Below are positions 33,679-40,920 of a stretch of DNA of 46,897 nucleotides, piece by piece. The number at the start of each line of letters is the position of its first letter. Within the stretch, counting starts at the first letter, position 1. The notes beneath the pieces are model-generated. The model made no database searches. It was not told where the DNA came from and was given only the letters and a program-made list of their open reading frames with translations. Source of the DNA: a virus; the IMG/VR virus record IMGVR_UViG_3300025012_000148, positions 1-46,897 of that record. One strand, 5' to 3'. A program made the translations under genes and the position numbers.

Positions 33679-34102
33679 CTGTCTTTCTGCGTCTCTTAGG
33701 TTTCTTACTAGCGCCACAATCTGGGCCACTTGAGTTTTGCTTCCCTTTGGTCTTCCGATTTAAGCCTCCCTTGCGAAGCAAGTTCTCTTCTTTGGATTTG
33801 ATTTTATGGTCAGTAGTACAAATGACCTGTAAGTTAGTTATGTCGCAGAAGATACGTTTGATAATTTCATCCCACGTCATACTTTCTGCTGTCTTATCTA
33901 AAGGAACGACACAATCTATATGGTCAACGTGCACTTCCTTTATTCCGAAGGACTCTCCACAGATACAACATCTATATCGTTTACCTCCCTTTGGGCCTAG
34001 TTCATCTGTCTTTGCCATATTCAACACTTCGCGGTGTGTTTTACTGCGAGAGAAACACCTACGTATCGCAGAGAGGACTTTATAAAAATCAGCTTTCTCC
34101 AA
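33671..34102 (-). CDS. HNH endonuclease
   Basis: About 143 residues with CCICG, then VHVDHIDCVVPL, then a CTTDH that completes an HNH fold with zinc ligands. A very basic C-terminus (KKPKRRRK) suits DNA binding. The start is taken as TTG behind AAGGAG, within the end of the nuclease gene. In some phages such an HNH next to terminase assists packaging, but here it lies among replication genes. Confidence 0.75.
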   Translation of the reverse strand: MEKADFYKVLSAIRRCFSRSKTHREVLNMAKTDELGPKGGKRYRCCICGESFGIKEVHVDHIDCVVPLDKTAESMTWDEIIKRIFCDITNLQVICTTDHKIKSKEENLLRKGGLNRKTKGKQNSSGPDCGASKKPKRRRKTDE

Positions 34103-34967
34103 GGTACTCCTTCCACTGCTGACAATAATCACGCACGGAACAATAATCTGAACAGCGAGTTCTCTTTCCTGGTCGTTTGACTACAGACATATAACGAGCA
34201 TCTTCATATTTAGCTTCATTCATATGCTGCCAAGCTTCCTCTTCTGTATCAAAGACTCTGACCGCCGACTTGCGTCCCTCTTTCATAACTGCCCACTTGT
34301 TTGGCTGTTCCCACATTTCATCTGGATAACACCTAAAACCAAGAGACAAGTCTTTATCAGGTATATCTTCAGCTCCAATATGAACTAACATCTTCCTATG
34401 TAGAAACTGTAGTTGCTTACCCTCTGTCCACAATGTCAGAGGAATAACTTGTATAGGTGTCTGTGGATACTTACTATCTGCAAGAGCGCGGTTCTTATCC
34501 CAATCTCTTAACACGCAGATAACTCGCAACCTACTAACTGGATACCCATTCTGTGCTAGGATGTAAGCATAGATATTCAGTTGAGCAGTCCATTCTTCTA
34601 TACGAGAACCGTACACCAGAGTCCAAGCAGAGGTTACTTTGAAATCAGAAATTGTTTCATCTCTGTAGTTGTCAAACTTACCTCCAACTTTTCTATCTAG
34701 TATATCAACGTACAACCTTTGTTCTACTGTAGCATCTTCATGTGCATTACGTTCAAATATGTTGTGTACTGCTTCCCCAAAGATACTCCAACATCTATCC
34801 ATAGCATCTTCAGTGAGTTCGTCTGAGTGTCTTCGTTCTAGTTGAACCATTTGCGGAGGCTTCAACAAAGTAGTCACACTATAATCTGACTCACCAGAAT
34901 CGTAGTGTTGTGCAGCAAGGGCTTCGTATACTTCGTGTGGAATATTATGTTTGTTTGTTATTTTAAT
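34089..34967 (-). CDS. PD-(D/E)XK nuclease, Cas4/RecB-like, with ATT start
   Basis: A 292-residue nuclease. FGEAVHNIFER (about 63-73), GGKFDNYRDETISDFKVT (about 95-112, D and D-x-K core) and a Q-x3-YAY helix form the catalytic fold. The C-terminal CSDYCSVRDYC may hold a metal or Fe-S cluster as in Cas4. The only start at proper distance from GGAGGAG is ATT, giving MKITNKHNIP, which matches the usual start of this phage family. A TTG 39 bases upstream has no site. It probably processes DNA ends in recombination or replication. Confidence 0.8.
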   Translation of the reverse strand: MKITNKHNIPHEVYEALAAQHYDSGESDYSVTTLLKPPQMVQLERRHSDELTEDAMDRCWSIFGEAVHNIFERNAHEDATVEQRLYVDILDRKVGGKFDNYRDETISDFKVTSAWTLVYGSRIEEWTAQLNIYAYILAQNGYPVSRLRVICVLRDWDKNRALADSKYPQTPIQVIPLTLWTEGKQLQFLHRKMLVHIGAEDIPDKDLSLGFRCYPDEMWEQPNKWAVMKEGRKSAVRVFDTEEEAWQHMNEAKYEDARYMSVVKRPGKRTRCSDYCSVRDYCQQWKEYLGES

Positions 34968-35065
34968 ATCATTCTCCTCCGCACGGTATTGTTTCTTCCG
35001 TCTCAAACGTAGGGTTCGTGCATCTGTTTCTATAGTTGAATTTACATTGTTCTTGTGAACACCAC

Positions 35066-35239
35066 TTACTCGTAGTTGTTCTTGGCACGGAACCCCCTTA
35101 CTATAAAGTCAGGAGACGTAACTACTTCCACAAGTTTCCCTTCACATTTGTTACAGCGGAATGCGGATTTTAAGGAATGATGACAAAGTATTTCCTCTGT
35201 AATCCCACACTCTTCACATTTGAACTTATAGATAGGCAC
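35066..35239 (-). CDS. FmdB-like zinc-ribbon protein
   Basis: A 57-residue protein starting MPIYKFKCEECG, with CNKC later and a C-terminal SPDFIVRGFR segment: this order matches the FmdB-type zinc-ribbon family. The GTG overlaps the upstream stop (TAGTG) with GGAGG at 10 bases. Family members are thought to be small regulators; no target is known. Bases 34968-35065 downstream hold no further gene. Confidence 0.8.
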   Translation of the reverse strand: MPIYKFKCEECGITEEILCHHSLKSAFRCNKCEGKLVEVVTSPDFIVRGFRAKNNYE

Positions 35240-35421
35240 TATATAGGAACCTCCTGCGTTACTCGAATGGTGTTCATATCTAAAGTCTTCTCTACAATAA
35301 CGTAGCGAATACAGTTATTCTGAGACTTAATAAACTTCTCAGCTTTTTCTCTGGAAGAACATACAACATCAACATATACCCCACCTAATGCTGTATAATA
35401 ACCAACTAAGTAAACTTTCAT
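35239..35421 (-). CDS. Small DUF7336-like protein
   Basis: A 60-residue alpha/beta protein that starts MKVYLVGYYTALGGVYVDVV with a following SREKAEKFI helix, the pattern of short phage proteins grouped as DUF7336. The ATG has AAAGGA at good distance. It is the first gene after palindrome site 6 and the GC-rich island. The function is unknown. Confidence 0.65.
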   Translation of the reverse strand: MKVYLVGYYTALGGVYVDVVCSSREKAEKFIKSQNNCIRYVIVEKTLDMNTIRVTQEVPI

Positions 35422-35478
35422 ATTATCCTTTCCGTCAGGAAATGCCATTTAGTTCCATACCTTACGGTACGGAAGGTA

Positions 35479-35492
35479 TTTAGATTTCTAAA
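35479..35492. repeat. Palindrome TTTAG-N4-CTAAA, site 6
   Basis: The spacer is ATTT and the arms extend to a 22-bp dyad (GGTATTTAG at 35475-35483, CTAAATAACC imperfectly on the other side). It lies 58 bp upstream of the 35239-35421 gene and at the edge of the GC-rich island. Confidence 0.85.
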
Positions 35493-35589
35493 TAACCAGC
35501 CCACCAGATACCCCCACTCGGCTCTGTAGTCCGACACGGTAAGCAGCTTCAGTCTCCCCTGGTGCGTTACCTGCTGCCACGGCTGGCAT
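35488..35589 (-). CDS. Possible 33-residue ORF in the GC-rich island
   Basis: An ATG-to-TAG frame covers the whole island and has GC-rich third positions unlike its neighbours, with an Ala/Gly/Val-rich product. No ribosome binding site precedes it, and the same bases can fold into an RNA structure. It could be a relict coding fragment. Confidence 0.25.
   Translation of the reverse strand: MPAVAAGNAPGETEAAYRVGLQSRVGVSGGLVI
35496..35586. ncRNA. GC-rich island with strong pairing potential
   Basis: The 12-base segment 35496-35507 pairs in two adjoining blocks: CCAGCC with GGCTGG (35581-35586) and CACCAG with CTGGTG (35559-35564). An inner stem joins 35518-35521 with 35531-35534. The surrounding genome is AT-rich. 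It does not match tRNA or a riboswitch that I recognise. The transcribed strand would be the leftward one. It may be a structured leader, small RNA or imported fragment. Confidence 0.4.
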
Positions 35590-35595
35590 TATTAA

Positions 35596-36123
35596 TTAGT
35601 TTGGAAAGGGAGTCTCCTCAAACTCACCACCCTCTCCACTGATAGAGGAACTATCCGCCGTAAGAGCATCCAAATCTTCTGACAACGTGAGGTATCCTTC
35701 GAAGCTCTTACACAGCATAAGAATCTCAGCGGCAGCGGCATCTGGTTTAATTGTTTTCTTCACTGCACCATTAGCAACCATTGCAGCAAACGTCTCTACT
35801 GCTGCTTTGATACAGACTGCGCGGGCAATAGCAAGATCTTTGTTAGTTGGTTCTTGTGATCGTACGCCTCCACTTTCCCGTTGGGAAGGAGCAGAAGATA
35901 CTTGCTTTTTAATTTCCCCAATATTCCAATACTTTCCATTCTTAACCATTGTGACTTCAATGTTATCTCCTACCTTCAATTCATTCTGTATCGTCTTATG
36001 CACTGGTGCATTCGTAAAGATGTTATATGATTTCTCTTCACCCTTTACATCAAGAGTAAGTTTAGTTACTTTATATGAACCCATCTGTACGTTATATTCA
36101 ATCTTCAAAACTGTTGCTGTCAA
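35596..36123 (-). CDS. Probable single-stranded DNA-binding protein
   Basis: A 175-residue protein. Residues about 1-75 show a beta pattern suited to an OB fold (KVTKLTLDVKGEEKSY, KVGDNIEVTMVKNGKYWNI). The middle is helical. The C-terminus is acidic and ends EFEETPFPN, like the acidic Phe-containing tip of SSB that recruits replication partners. The TTG start is 6 bases after AAGGAG. It lies among polymerase and nuclease genes, supporting the role. Confidence 0.7.
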   Translation of the reverse strand: MTATVLKIEYNVQMGSYKVTKLTLDVKGEEKSYNIFTNAPVHKTIQNELKVGDNIEVTMVKNGKYWNIGEIKKQVSSAPSQRESGGVRSQEPTNKDLAIARAVCIKAAVETFAAMVANGAVKKTIKPDAAAAEILMLCKSFEGYLTLSEDLDALTADSSSISGEGGEFEETPFPN

Positions 36124-36250
36124 ATGTTTCTCCTTTATTAAAAACATATTGTTGTAGAGCTTTTACTTGCTCCTCAGTTCGGGCTACACGTTCTTCTAGT
36201 TCTATGATACGGCGTTTTAGCGCGTATGTAGTTGGTTCGTATGGGTCAAT
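36098..36250 (-). CDS. Small coiled-coil protein, possible ATT start
   Basis: About 50 residues, mostly a heptad-like helix (LKRRIIELEERVARTEEQV). The ATT at 36250 overlaps the previous stop (ATTGA) and follows a GGGGG site at 9 bases; an in-frame GTG at 36289 lacks a site. It may multimerise or bind a partner in the replication complex. No family was recognised. Confidence 0.55.
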   Translation of the reverse strand: MDPYEPTTYALKRRIIELEERVARTEEQVKALQQYVFNKGETFDSNSFED

Positions 36251-36434
36251 CTTCTGTATCCCCCTTTGAAAGAATTGCGTGACACTCACATATCTCTACA
36301 GAGGAGAGGGAAGGAATCTCCTTCAAGACTAACCTCTCTGGTGCAATCAAATCATCTATTGTTTCAACTTGAGTAGGCTCACCAACAAACGTGGAACCAT
36401 CTTTATCCCTATAGATACTGACAAATGTTTTCAA
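36246..36434 (-). CDS. Hypothetical 62-residue protein
   Basis: A mixed acidic protein with two Cys in a VEICECHAI segment near the end. The TTG start is placed by AAGGAG 6 bases upstream; the longer frame to 36473 has no site. It is 35 bp after the small zinc protein gene. The function is unknown. Confidence 0.6.
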   Translation of the reverse strand: MKTFVSIYRDKDGSTFVGEPTQVETIDDLIAPERLVLKEIPSLSSVEICECHAILSKGDTED

Positions 36435-36469
36435 ATATATCTCCTTTAGAGAACTGTTTAGTGTAGACT

Positions 36470-36658
36470 TCACTGCTTCGGTCTTTTTCTAAGGCAATGT
36501 TTGCAGGTTACGTATTTCCACTCTCTATATACTATGTAACTGTTGCCGTTATACACGGCTTTAGCTCCTACACAGAGTGGGGCGGCTATGTCCTCATACT
36601 GACCGAATCCTATATACCTGTTGACCTTCTGTTTCCCGGCCTTATGGATAACAATCAT
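36470..36658 (-). CDS. Small protein with C-terminal CxxC
   Basis: A 62-residue basic protein of beta type with CKHC near the C-terminus and a KRPKQ end. The ATG follows GAGG. It lies 7 bp after the polymerase C-terminal ORF. It could bind zinc or nucleic acid; that is inferred from composition only. Confidence 0.6.
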   Translation of the reverse strand: MIVIHKAGKQKVNRYIGFGQYEDIAAPLCVGAKAVYNGNSYIVYREWKYVTCKHCLRKRPKQ

Positions 36659-36665
36659 ACCAACC

Positions 36666-37391
36666 TCACAGTTTGTATTTCTCTAGTTTTCCCCATGCCT
36701 CACCCGTTTTGCACTCACCACTAAACGGTACGTTACATGGATAACCAAAGAACTGTTCAATAGATGTACTCAACCCTACTACTCTAGTATATAATGTTTC
36801 TGCTACAAAGTCAACATATTTTTCAGGACAATCGAAAACAAGTTCATCATGCACCATCATTATAAATTTTATATCTGGATACTTGCTGAAATCTTGTTGA
36901 CATAAGACCATCCATAGTGCCATAAAATCAAATGCAGTTCCTTGGACTGCGTAGTTGCAAACCTCCGCCCATTTGTACTGCATTCCATCTCTCGTTTTAT
37001 ACTGTTTAAAGCGCCATAGGCGCCCTGTGGCTGGACTTTTTAATTCGCCTGACCTCTGCACCTCCCTATAGTTATTTTTCTGCCATTTCCCCAACCCTTT
37101 ATACTTGGAATAGTAGTTGTCCATAATCTTTTCCCACTTCTTGAGAGAGAAGTTTGGCATCTTACTGTCCATGTAGAAAGCGTAGGGAGTCCCACCGTAC
37201 AAGGTTCTGAACGAAGTTACTTTCGCGGCTGTCCTGTTATCATCAGTCAATGGAAGTTCCATAACCTCAGTACAGTTCATTGCATGAGCATCTACTCCAT
37301 TCCAAATTTCTTGTAGCATAGCTTCATCTTGTGAGAGGAGAGCCGCTACGCGTATTTCCAACTGAGACGCATCGCAGGATACTATTGGCAT
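36666..37391 (-). CDS. DNA polymerase family A, C-terminal part (catalytic palm)
   Basis: A 241-residue piece with motif A CDASQLEIR (about 6-14), motif B RTAAKVTSFRTLYGG (about 53-67) and motif C MMVHDELVFD (about 179-188). These are the fingers and palm of a Pol I-type enzyme. It starts 1 base after the stop of the N-terminal piece, in the +1 frame, and joining the two would leave no residues missing. The ATG has an AGG at about 8 bases. It may be a separate subunit or the result of a frameshift. Confidence 0.85.
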   Translation of the reverse strand: MPIVSCDASQLEIRVAALLSQDEAMLQEIWNGVDAHAMNCTEVMELPLTDDNRTAAKVTSFRTLYGGTPYAFYMDSKMPNFSLKKWEKIMDNYYSKYKGLGKWQKNNYREVQRSGELKSPATGRLWRFKQYKTRDGMQYKWAEVCNYAVQGTAFDFMALWMVLCQQDFSKYPDIKFIMMVHDELVFDCPEKYVDFVAETLYTRVVGLSTSIEQFFGYPCNVPFSGECKTGEAWGKLEKYKL

Positions 37392-37392
37392 A

Positions 37393-38580
37393 TCAATACC
37401 TACTTACAAAAATTCTTTTGACAGGGCCAGTACTGCCTCTAGGCATGTTGGTTCCATTCGGCGAACTACTACTTAATCTACCTGTTCTCGTTATACAATT
37501 ATTCATGGAGGGATGAACAGTATCATCTGGACATAGCCTTTCTACTATCCCATCGAAGTAAGTGGACTTCAACTTGGATAGCTTTGCTTTCTCTTGGAAC
37601 AGTTCTAAGATGCGCTTCTGAGCAGGGGTCGTACATTTAAGGCTTTTAAGGGCTTCCGCGTCTGTGGAGTACACACCTTCTTTGGAAGTTTCAGCAGATG
37701 GCCGAAAGCCCAATCCTTTGATTCGCACATTAGATACACACTTCCGAAAGTAGGAACGGATAGAACCATCCTTACGTGGTTTCTCAACCAGTTCTTGTCC
37801 TTCTCCTCGTATATATCCACCATACAGGATTGCCGAGAGCTGGTCTTTGCTGTTAAGGTTAAGGCTAGACGTATCAATTCCGATTTCAGATTGGAGCAGC
37901 TCGTGTATTTCTCTGTCAATATCACTAAGTTTTCGCCCATACTCTTCTCCATAGTTTTCCGCTAGAGTTCTATCGACCTTCATTCCATTGTATTCAATTG
38001 TTGCGAGTACTTTACATAGTTCAAACTGCAATGTTGCCAGAGCTGATACATTTTCCAAGAGAAGTCGCTTGCTCTGTCGCTGATAAAGAGCGAGAGTGTT
38101 AATGCAATCTTGTTCACAATAAGGCAGCAGTATATCGCTAGGTATTTCATCAGTTTCATAACCACTCTCCCAAAATACTTTGACTTTATCTATCTTGTCT
38201 GAGATACCATAATCTTTACTGAGTTGTTCAAGAGTTAATTCCCCCCTTCCTCCTTGCTGTCCTCGTAAGAGATACTCTGCTACTTGCGTACAGAATACTT
38301 TATACTTTGATATGTCTATTCCGTAGTGCATAAGCCACAGTAAATCAAACTTAGCATTATGTGCTACAATTCTGGTTGCATTATCCAGCTCCTGCTTTAT
38401 CTCTGAGATACTTTGTGCGTGAGACTGCTTACATTCTGGATGATTCAACAACCAAGTCCTAGTTGTCCCATCCTCCCTCGCCACGGCGAAACAAACGGCG
38501 TAGGAATTGCTGCACCATGGAAATGAGTTGGGCAGCTTCGTGACTTCCCAATCAAACGCGATGGCCCCCGTGTTTTTCAT
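37393..38580 (-). CDS. DNA polymerase family A, N-terminal part (exonuclease and thumb)
   Basis: A 395-residue piece with a 3'-5' exonuclease: FDWE (D10, E12), VAHNAKFDLLWL (72-83) and YCEQD (154-158). The thumb and TGRLSSSSPNGTNMPRGSTG (near 370) follow, and it stops in KRIFVSRY just before motif A. The start is the ATG with GGGAG close upstream. Total length with the next ORF is about 636 residues, normal for a phage family A polymerase, so together they form one complete replicative enzyme. Confidence 0.85.
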   Translation of the reverse strand: MKNTGAIAFDWEVTKLPNSFPWCSNSYAVCFAVAREDGTTRTWLLNHPECKQSHAQSISEIKQELDNATRIVAHNAKFDLLWLMHYGIDISKYKVFCTQVAEYLLRGQQGGRGELTLEQLSKDYGISDKIDKVKVFWESGYETDEIPSDILLPYCEQDCINTLALYQRQSKRLLLENVSALATLQFELCKVLATIEYNGMKVDRTLAENYGEEYGRKLSDIDREIHELLQSEIGIDTSSLNLNSKDQLSAILYGGYIRGEGQELVEKPRKDGSIRSYFRKCVSNVRIKGLGFRPSAETSKEGVYSTDAEALKSLKCTTPAQKRILELFQEKAKLSKLKSTYFDGIVERLCPDDTVHPSMNNCITRTGRLSSSSPNGTNMPRGSTGPVKRIFVSRY

Positions 38581-38857
38581 TGTACTCCCTAACTGCTTGG
38601 TTAATTTCAAAGATACGTTCAGGATTACTTACGTAGCAACTTTGTGCATCTCTGTGCGGTTCATCACTACGAACATAAAGCAATTTATCATAAGACAGTA
38701 ACTCGGGAACAGAGCATGATTCAATTCTCCAACCATTCTTAGCTCTAAAGTAGCAGCTATTGTGCGGTGCAAACTCTCGTCCTCTATGTGTCTGTTCTGT
38801 TATGTGTAGATAAACATCTGGCCCATCGTAAGTATACTTAATCTCTAGCTTTCGCAT
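38552..38857 (-). CDS. Hypothetical 101-residue protein
   Basis: A soluble protein with beta segments in the first half, three scattered Cys and a helical C-terminus (EINQAVREYNEKHG). The ATG is 4 bases after AGGAGG. It overlaps the start of the polymerase by 29 bases and lies 9 bp after helicase, so it is coupled to replication genes. No family was recognised. Confidence 0.65.
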   Translation of the reverse strand: MRKLEIKYTYDGPDVYLHITEQTHRGREFAPHNSCYFRAKNGWRIESCSVPELLSYDKLLYVRSDEPHRDAQSCYVSNPERIFEINQAVREYNEKHGGHRV

Positions 38858-38866
38858 CAATCCTCC

Positions 38867-40102
38867 TTATCCCACATCCTTATATCTTGCTTTCTGTGCA
38901 TCAAACAAGACAGTGTGTTTGCCGTGAACACCATCATTACATTTATTCTTACATAGGTGGATGTATCTTATCTCTTCGTCACCTTCTACAAAAGAGCAGC
39001 CAATACCTATTGCGTAGTCTAGCTCACCTGGCTTTCCTGTTTTACTATTATTCATATGTTCCATAAGTAACCACTTCTTTCCCTCTGCTTCACCAGATGC
39101 TTGTCCCGCAGTGATAATATCACAATTAAATTCCTTTGCTAACTCGCGGTACTTCTGATATAACTTCTGTAATCTGTCGGGGTTACTGAAATCCCCATCC
39201 TTGGGGAAGGATACTTTGTCTCCTTGATCTATGAGAACTACCTTCGGTTTGAACTTCTTGATTAACTTTTTAATGTCAGAGACAGAAATCATAGCATCAT
39301 CATACAGCTTTATCCTATCACCACCACGTTCCCTGAACATCTCCTTTGCTTTCTCTACGTTCGCAACAATAGAGGCAGTCAAAGCATTCAGAGAGGATTG
39401 GTACGTCCTTAGCTTTACCTTACTACCCTTCTCCTCATTGTTAATCCAGAGGATGCACTCATCTTCTTTCAGTTGGGAAGCCATGTACGTAGCTTCTGAC
39501 GCAAGGAAAGAGGTCTTGCCAGTATCAGGCCGAGCGAACACATGACCAAGGCTCCCGCCACGCAACATGCCCAAATCATTGTTAAGGCAATTAAGACGCC
39601 AAGAAATACCGGAGCCAGTAACAGTTTCCTCAAGCAGTTTCTCAAGATCATCCTCCACAAAAGGATTATCTTCATCCTGTTTCAACTGACAGACTTCCTC
39701 ATATTCCTCTATCAGTTTCTTGACGTCCTTGATAATATCAAAAGCAGAATCCTCAAGGACAGGAAGCAGAGCATTAACTATCTTGTTGCTGTACTCCTTC
39801 TCTATCAGGTTCTTAACGACAGTGTGTGCTATCGTCTCAGAAACATCTAGCTTCTCTAGTCTATCGAACAGAGAATTGAAGAGGTCAGCGTCCTTGATGT
39901 TGGGGTTGTTGTGGAAGAACCACAGAGACAGCTCCTCCACAGACATATATTCATGTTCTGGTAGTTTATCGTAATACTCTTTAATACAGTTGATGATAAA
40001 TAAAGTTTCTTTATTGCAGTTACTTTTATTAATGTACGTTATGTACTTATTGTACAAGGTCTTACTTCGAATAAACAATTTTAAAATACACAGATCACTC
40101 AA
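38867..40102 (-). CDS. Replicative helicase, DnaB-like
   Basis: A 411-residue protein. Residues 1-160 form a helical N-terminal domain; the RecA-like motor has Walker A FARPDTGKTS (189-198) and Walker B VVLIDQGD (288-295). The layout matches the DnaB/T4 gp41 helicase superfamily that unwinds DNA 5'-3' at the fork. TTG is the only available start, with AGGAGG 12 bases upstream, which is long. The promoter at 40183-40211 drives it with the polymerase genes. Confidence 0.85.
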   Translation of the reverse strand: MSDLCILKLFIRSKTLYNKYITYINKSNCNKETLFIINCIKEYYDKLPEHEYMSVEELSLWFFHNNPNIKDADLFNSLFDRLEKLDVSETIAHTVVKNLIEKEYSNKIVNALLPVLEDSAFDIIKDVKKLIEEYEEVCQLKQDEDNPFVEDDLEKLLEETVTGSGISWRLNCLNNDLGMLRGGSLGHVFARPDTGKTSFLASEATYMASQLKEDECILWINNEEKGSKVKLRTYQSSLNALTASIVANVEKAKEMFRERGGDRIKLYDDAMISVSDIKKLIKKFKPKVVLIDQGDKVSFPKDGDFSNPDRLQKLYQKYRELAKEFNCDIITAGQASGEAEGKKWLLMEHMNNSKTGKPGELDYAIGIGCSFVEGDEEIRYIHLCKNKCNDGVHGKHTVLFDAQKARYKDVG

Positions 40103-40182
40103 TAATAAGGTGAACCTCCTTTCTATATTATATTATATTATATCTTTTATTATATTTCTTATAATATAATAGAATATATTAT

Positions 40183-40211
40183 CTAATACACTATTCTGAT
40201 AAAGATGTCAA
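40183..40211 (-). promoter_or_regulatory. Leftward promoter for the replication genes
   Basis: On the leftward strand a perfect TTGACA (40206-40211), a 17-bp spacer and TATTAG (40183-40188) precede a very AT-rich leader (40110-40180) and the helicase gene. The -10 box is imperfect but the -35 is ideal. Confidence 0.6.
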
Positions 40212-40226
40212 CTCCTTTCTTTAAGG

Positions 40227-40586
40227 TTAGTGTATCAGCTTAAAGCTAACACTTTCTGAGTAATATCCATTAGAGGTTCCATACCAACGGATAGTTACAT
40301 AACCTTTCAGTGTAGCAAATTTATAAAATGTCCACGTAAAACTGTCATAATCATCTGTCTCACCTGAGCTGCTCTCTTCCTCCGCCATAAGTATAGGAGT
40401 ACCTTCTAAATCAGACAGTTCACCAACTATATCTTCTATACTAACGTGCTCACAACAATCTTGTTCATGATACATTTCCCACTTACGGCCATCCTCTGCC
40501 GTGAATATTAAACAATCATCTTCACAATAAGCCTTCCGCTCAACACTTTTTAAAACAACACCAACCATATCCTTTAAGTTAGCCAT
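40227..40586 (-). CDS. DUF7448-like protein
   Basis: A 119-residue protein. The order [35 protein letters not shown] and [13 protein letters not shown] matches the small phage family grouped as DUF7448. The CC pair and many acidic residues are typical. The ATG has AAAGGA and follows palindrome site 7 by 14 bases. The function is unknown. Confidence 0.75.
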   Translation of the reverse strand: MANLKDMVGVVLKSVERKAYCEDDCLIFTAEDGRKWEMYHEQDCCEHVSIEDIVGELSDLEGTPILMAEEESSSGETDDYDSFTWTFYKFATLKGYVTIRWYGTSNGYYSESVSFKLIH

Positions 40587-40601
40587 TGTATTGTCCTTTC
40601 A

Positions 40602-40615
40602 TTTAGAAATCTAAA
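40602..40615. repeat. Palindrome TTTAG-N4-CTAAA, site 7
   Basis: The spacer is AAAT. On the leftward strand it gives the stop (GTT TAG) of the 40611-40832 gene and ends 14 bases before the ATG of the DUF7448-like gene, next to its ribosome binding site. Confidence 0.85.
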
Positions 40616-40832
40616 CGTCTTTCTTATCACCAAGCACAGGAGCAAACGGCCTGTTACACTCTACACATGTAGAGTACCAAACAATGTTTCTCTTACTGTC
40701 TCTGTACGTATGGTAGATATAGAACTCCTTACATTCCCCTGCTAATCTCTTTGGACATTTCTTACAATCCCCTTTACAGGATTCTTTCTCGCATATATAA
40801 CAGCGTGTTGGTTTGAGAGAGTCACTTCCCAA
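40611..40832 (-). CDS. Small cysteine-rich zinc protein
   Basis: A 73-residue protein with CYIC, CKGDCKKC, a single C and CVEC, enough for two zinc sites. The start is TTG, overlapping the end of the membrane peptide gene, without a clear site, so it is probably coupled. The stop falls inside palindrome site 7. The function is unknown. Confidence 0.6.
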   Translation of the reverse strand: MGSDSLKPTRCYICEKESCKGDCKKCPKRLAGECKEFYIYHTYRDSKRNIVWYSTCVECNRPFAPVLGDKKDV

Positions 40833-40920
40833 AGAAGTGCTCTATTATAAATTGTGTGCCAAACCAACCAATAGCAAGCCCTACTAGCATAGAAACTACA
40901 TATGTAACTTTCTCTAACAT
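40822..40920 (-). CDS. 32-residue membrane peptide
   Basis: A short gene with a strong site (AAGGAGG, 5 bases before ATG) overlapping the primase stop. The peptide is one hydrophobic helix (YVVSMLVGLAIGWFGTQFII). It resembles small phage membrane peptides that act on the host envelope, but no function can be assigned. Confidence 0.6.
   Translation of the reverse strand: MLEKVTYVVSMLVGLAIGWFGTQFIIEHFFGK

Noticed and set aside
35496-35586. GC-rich island as a tRNA or cobalamin riboswitch
   Set aside because: No T-arm or anticodon arm pattern and no B12-box; only unspecific pairing was found.
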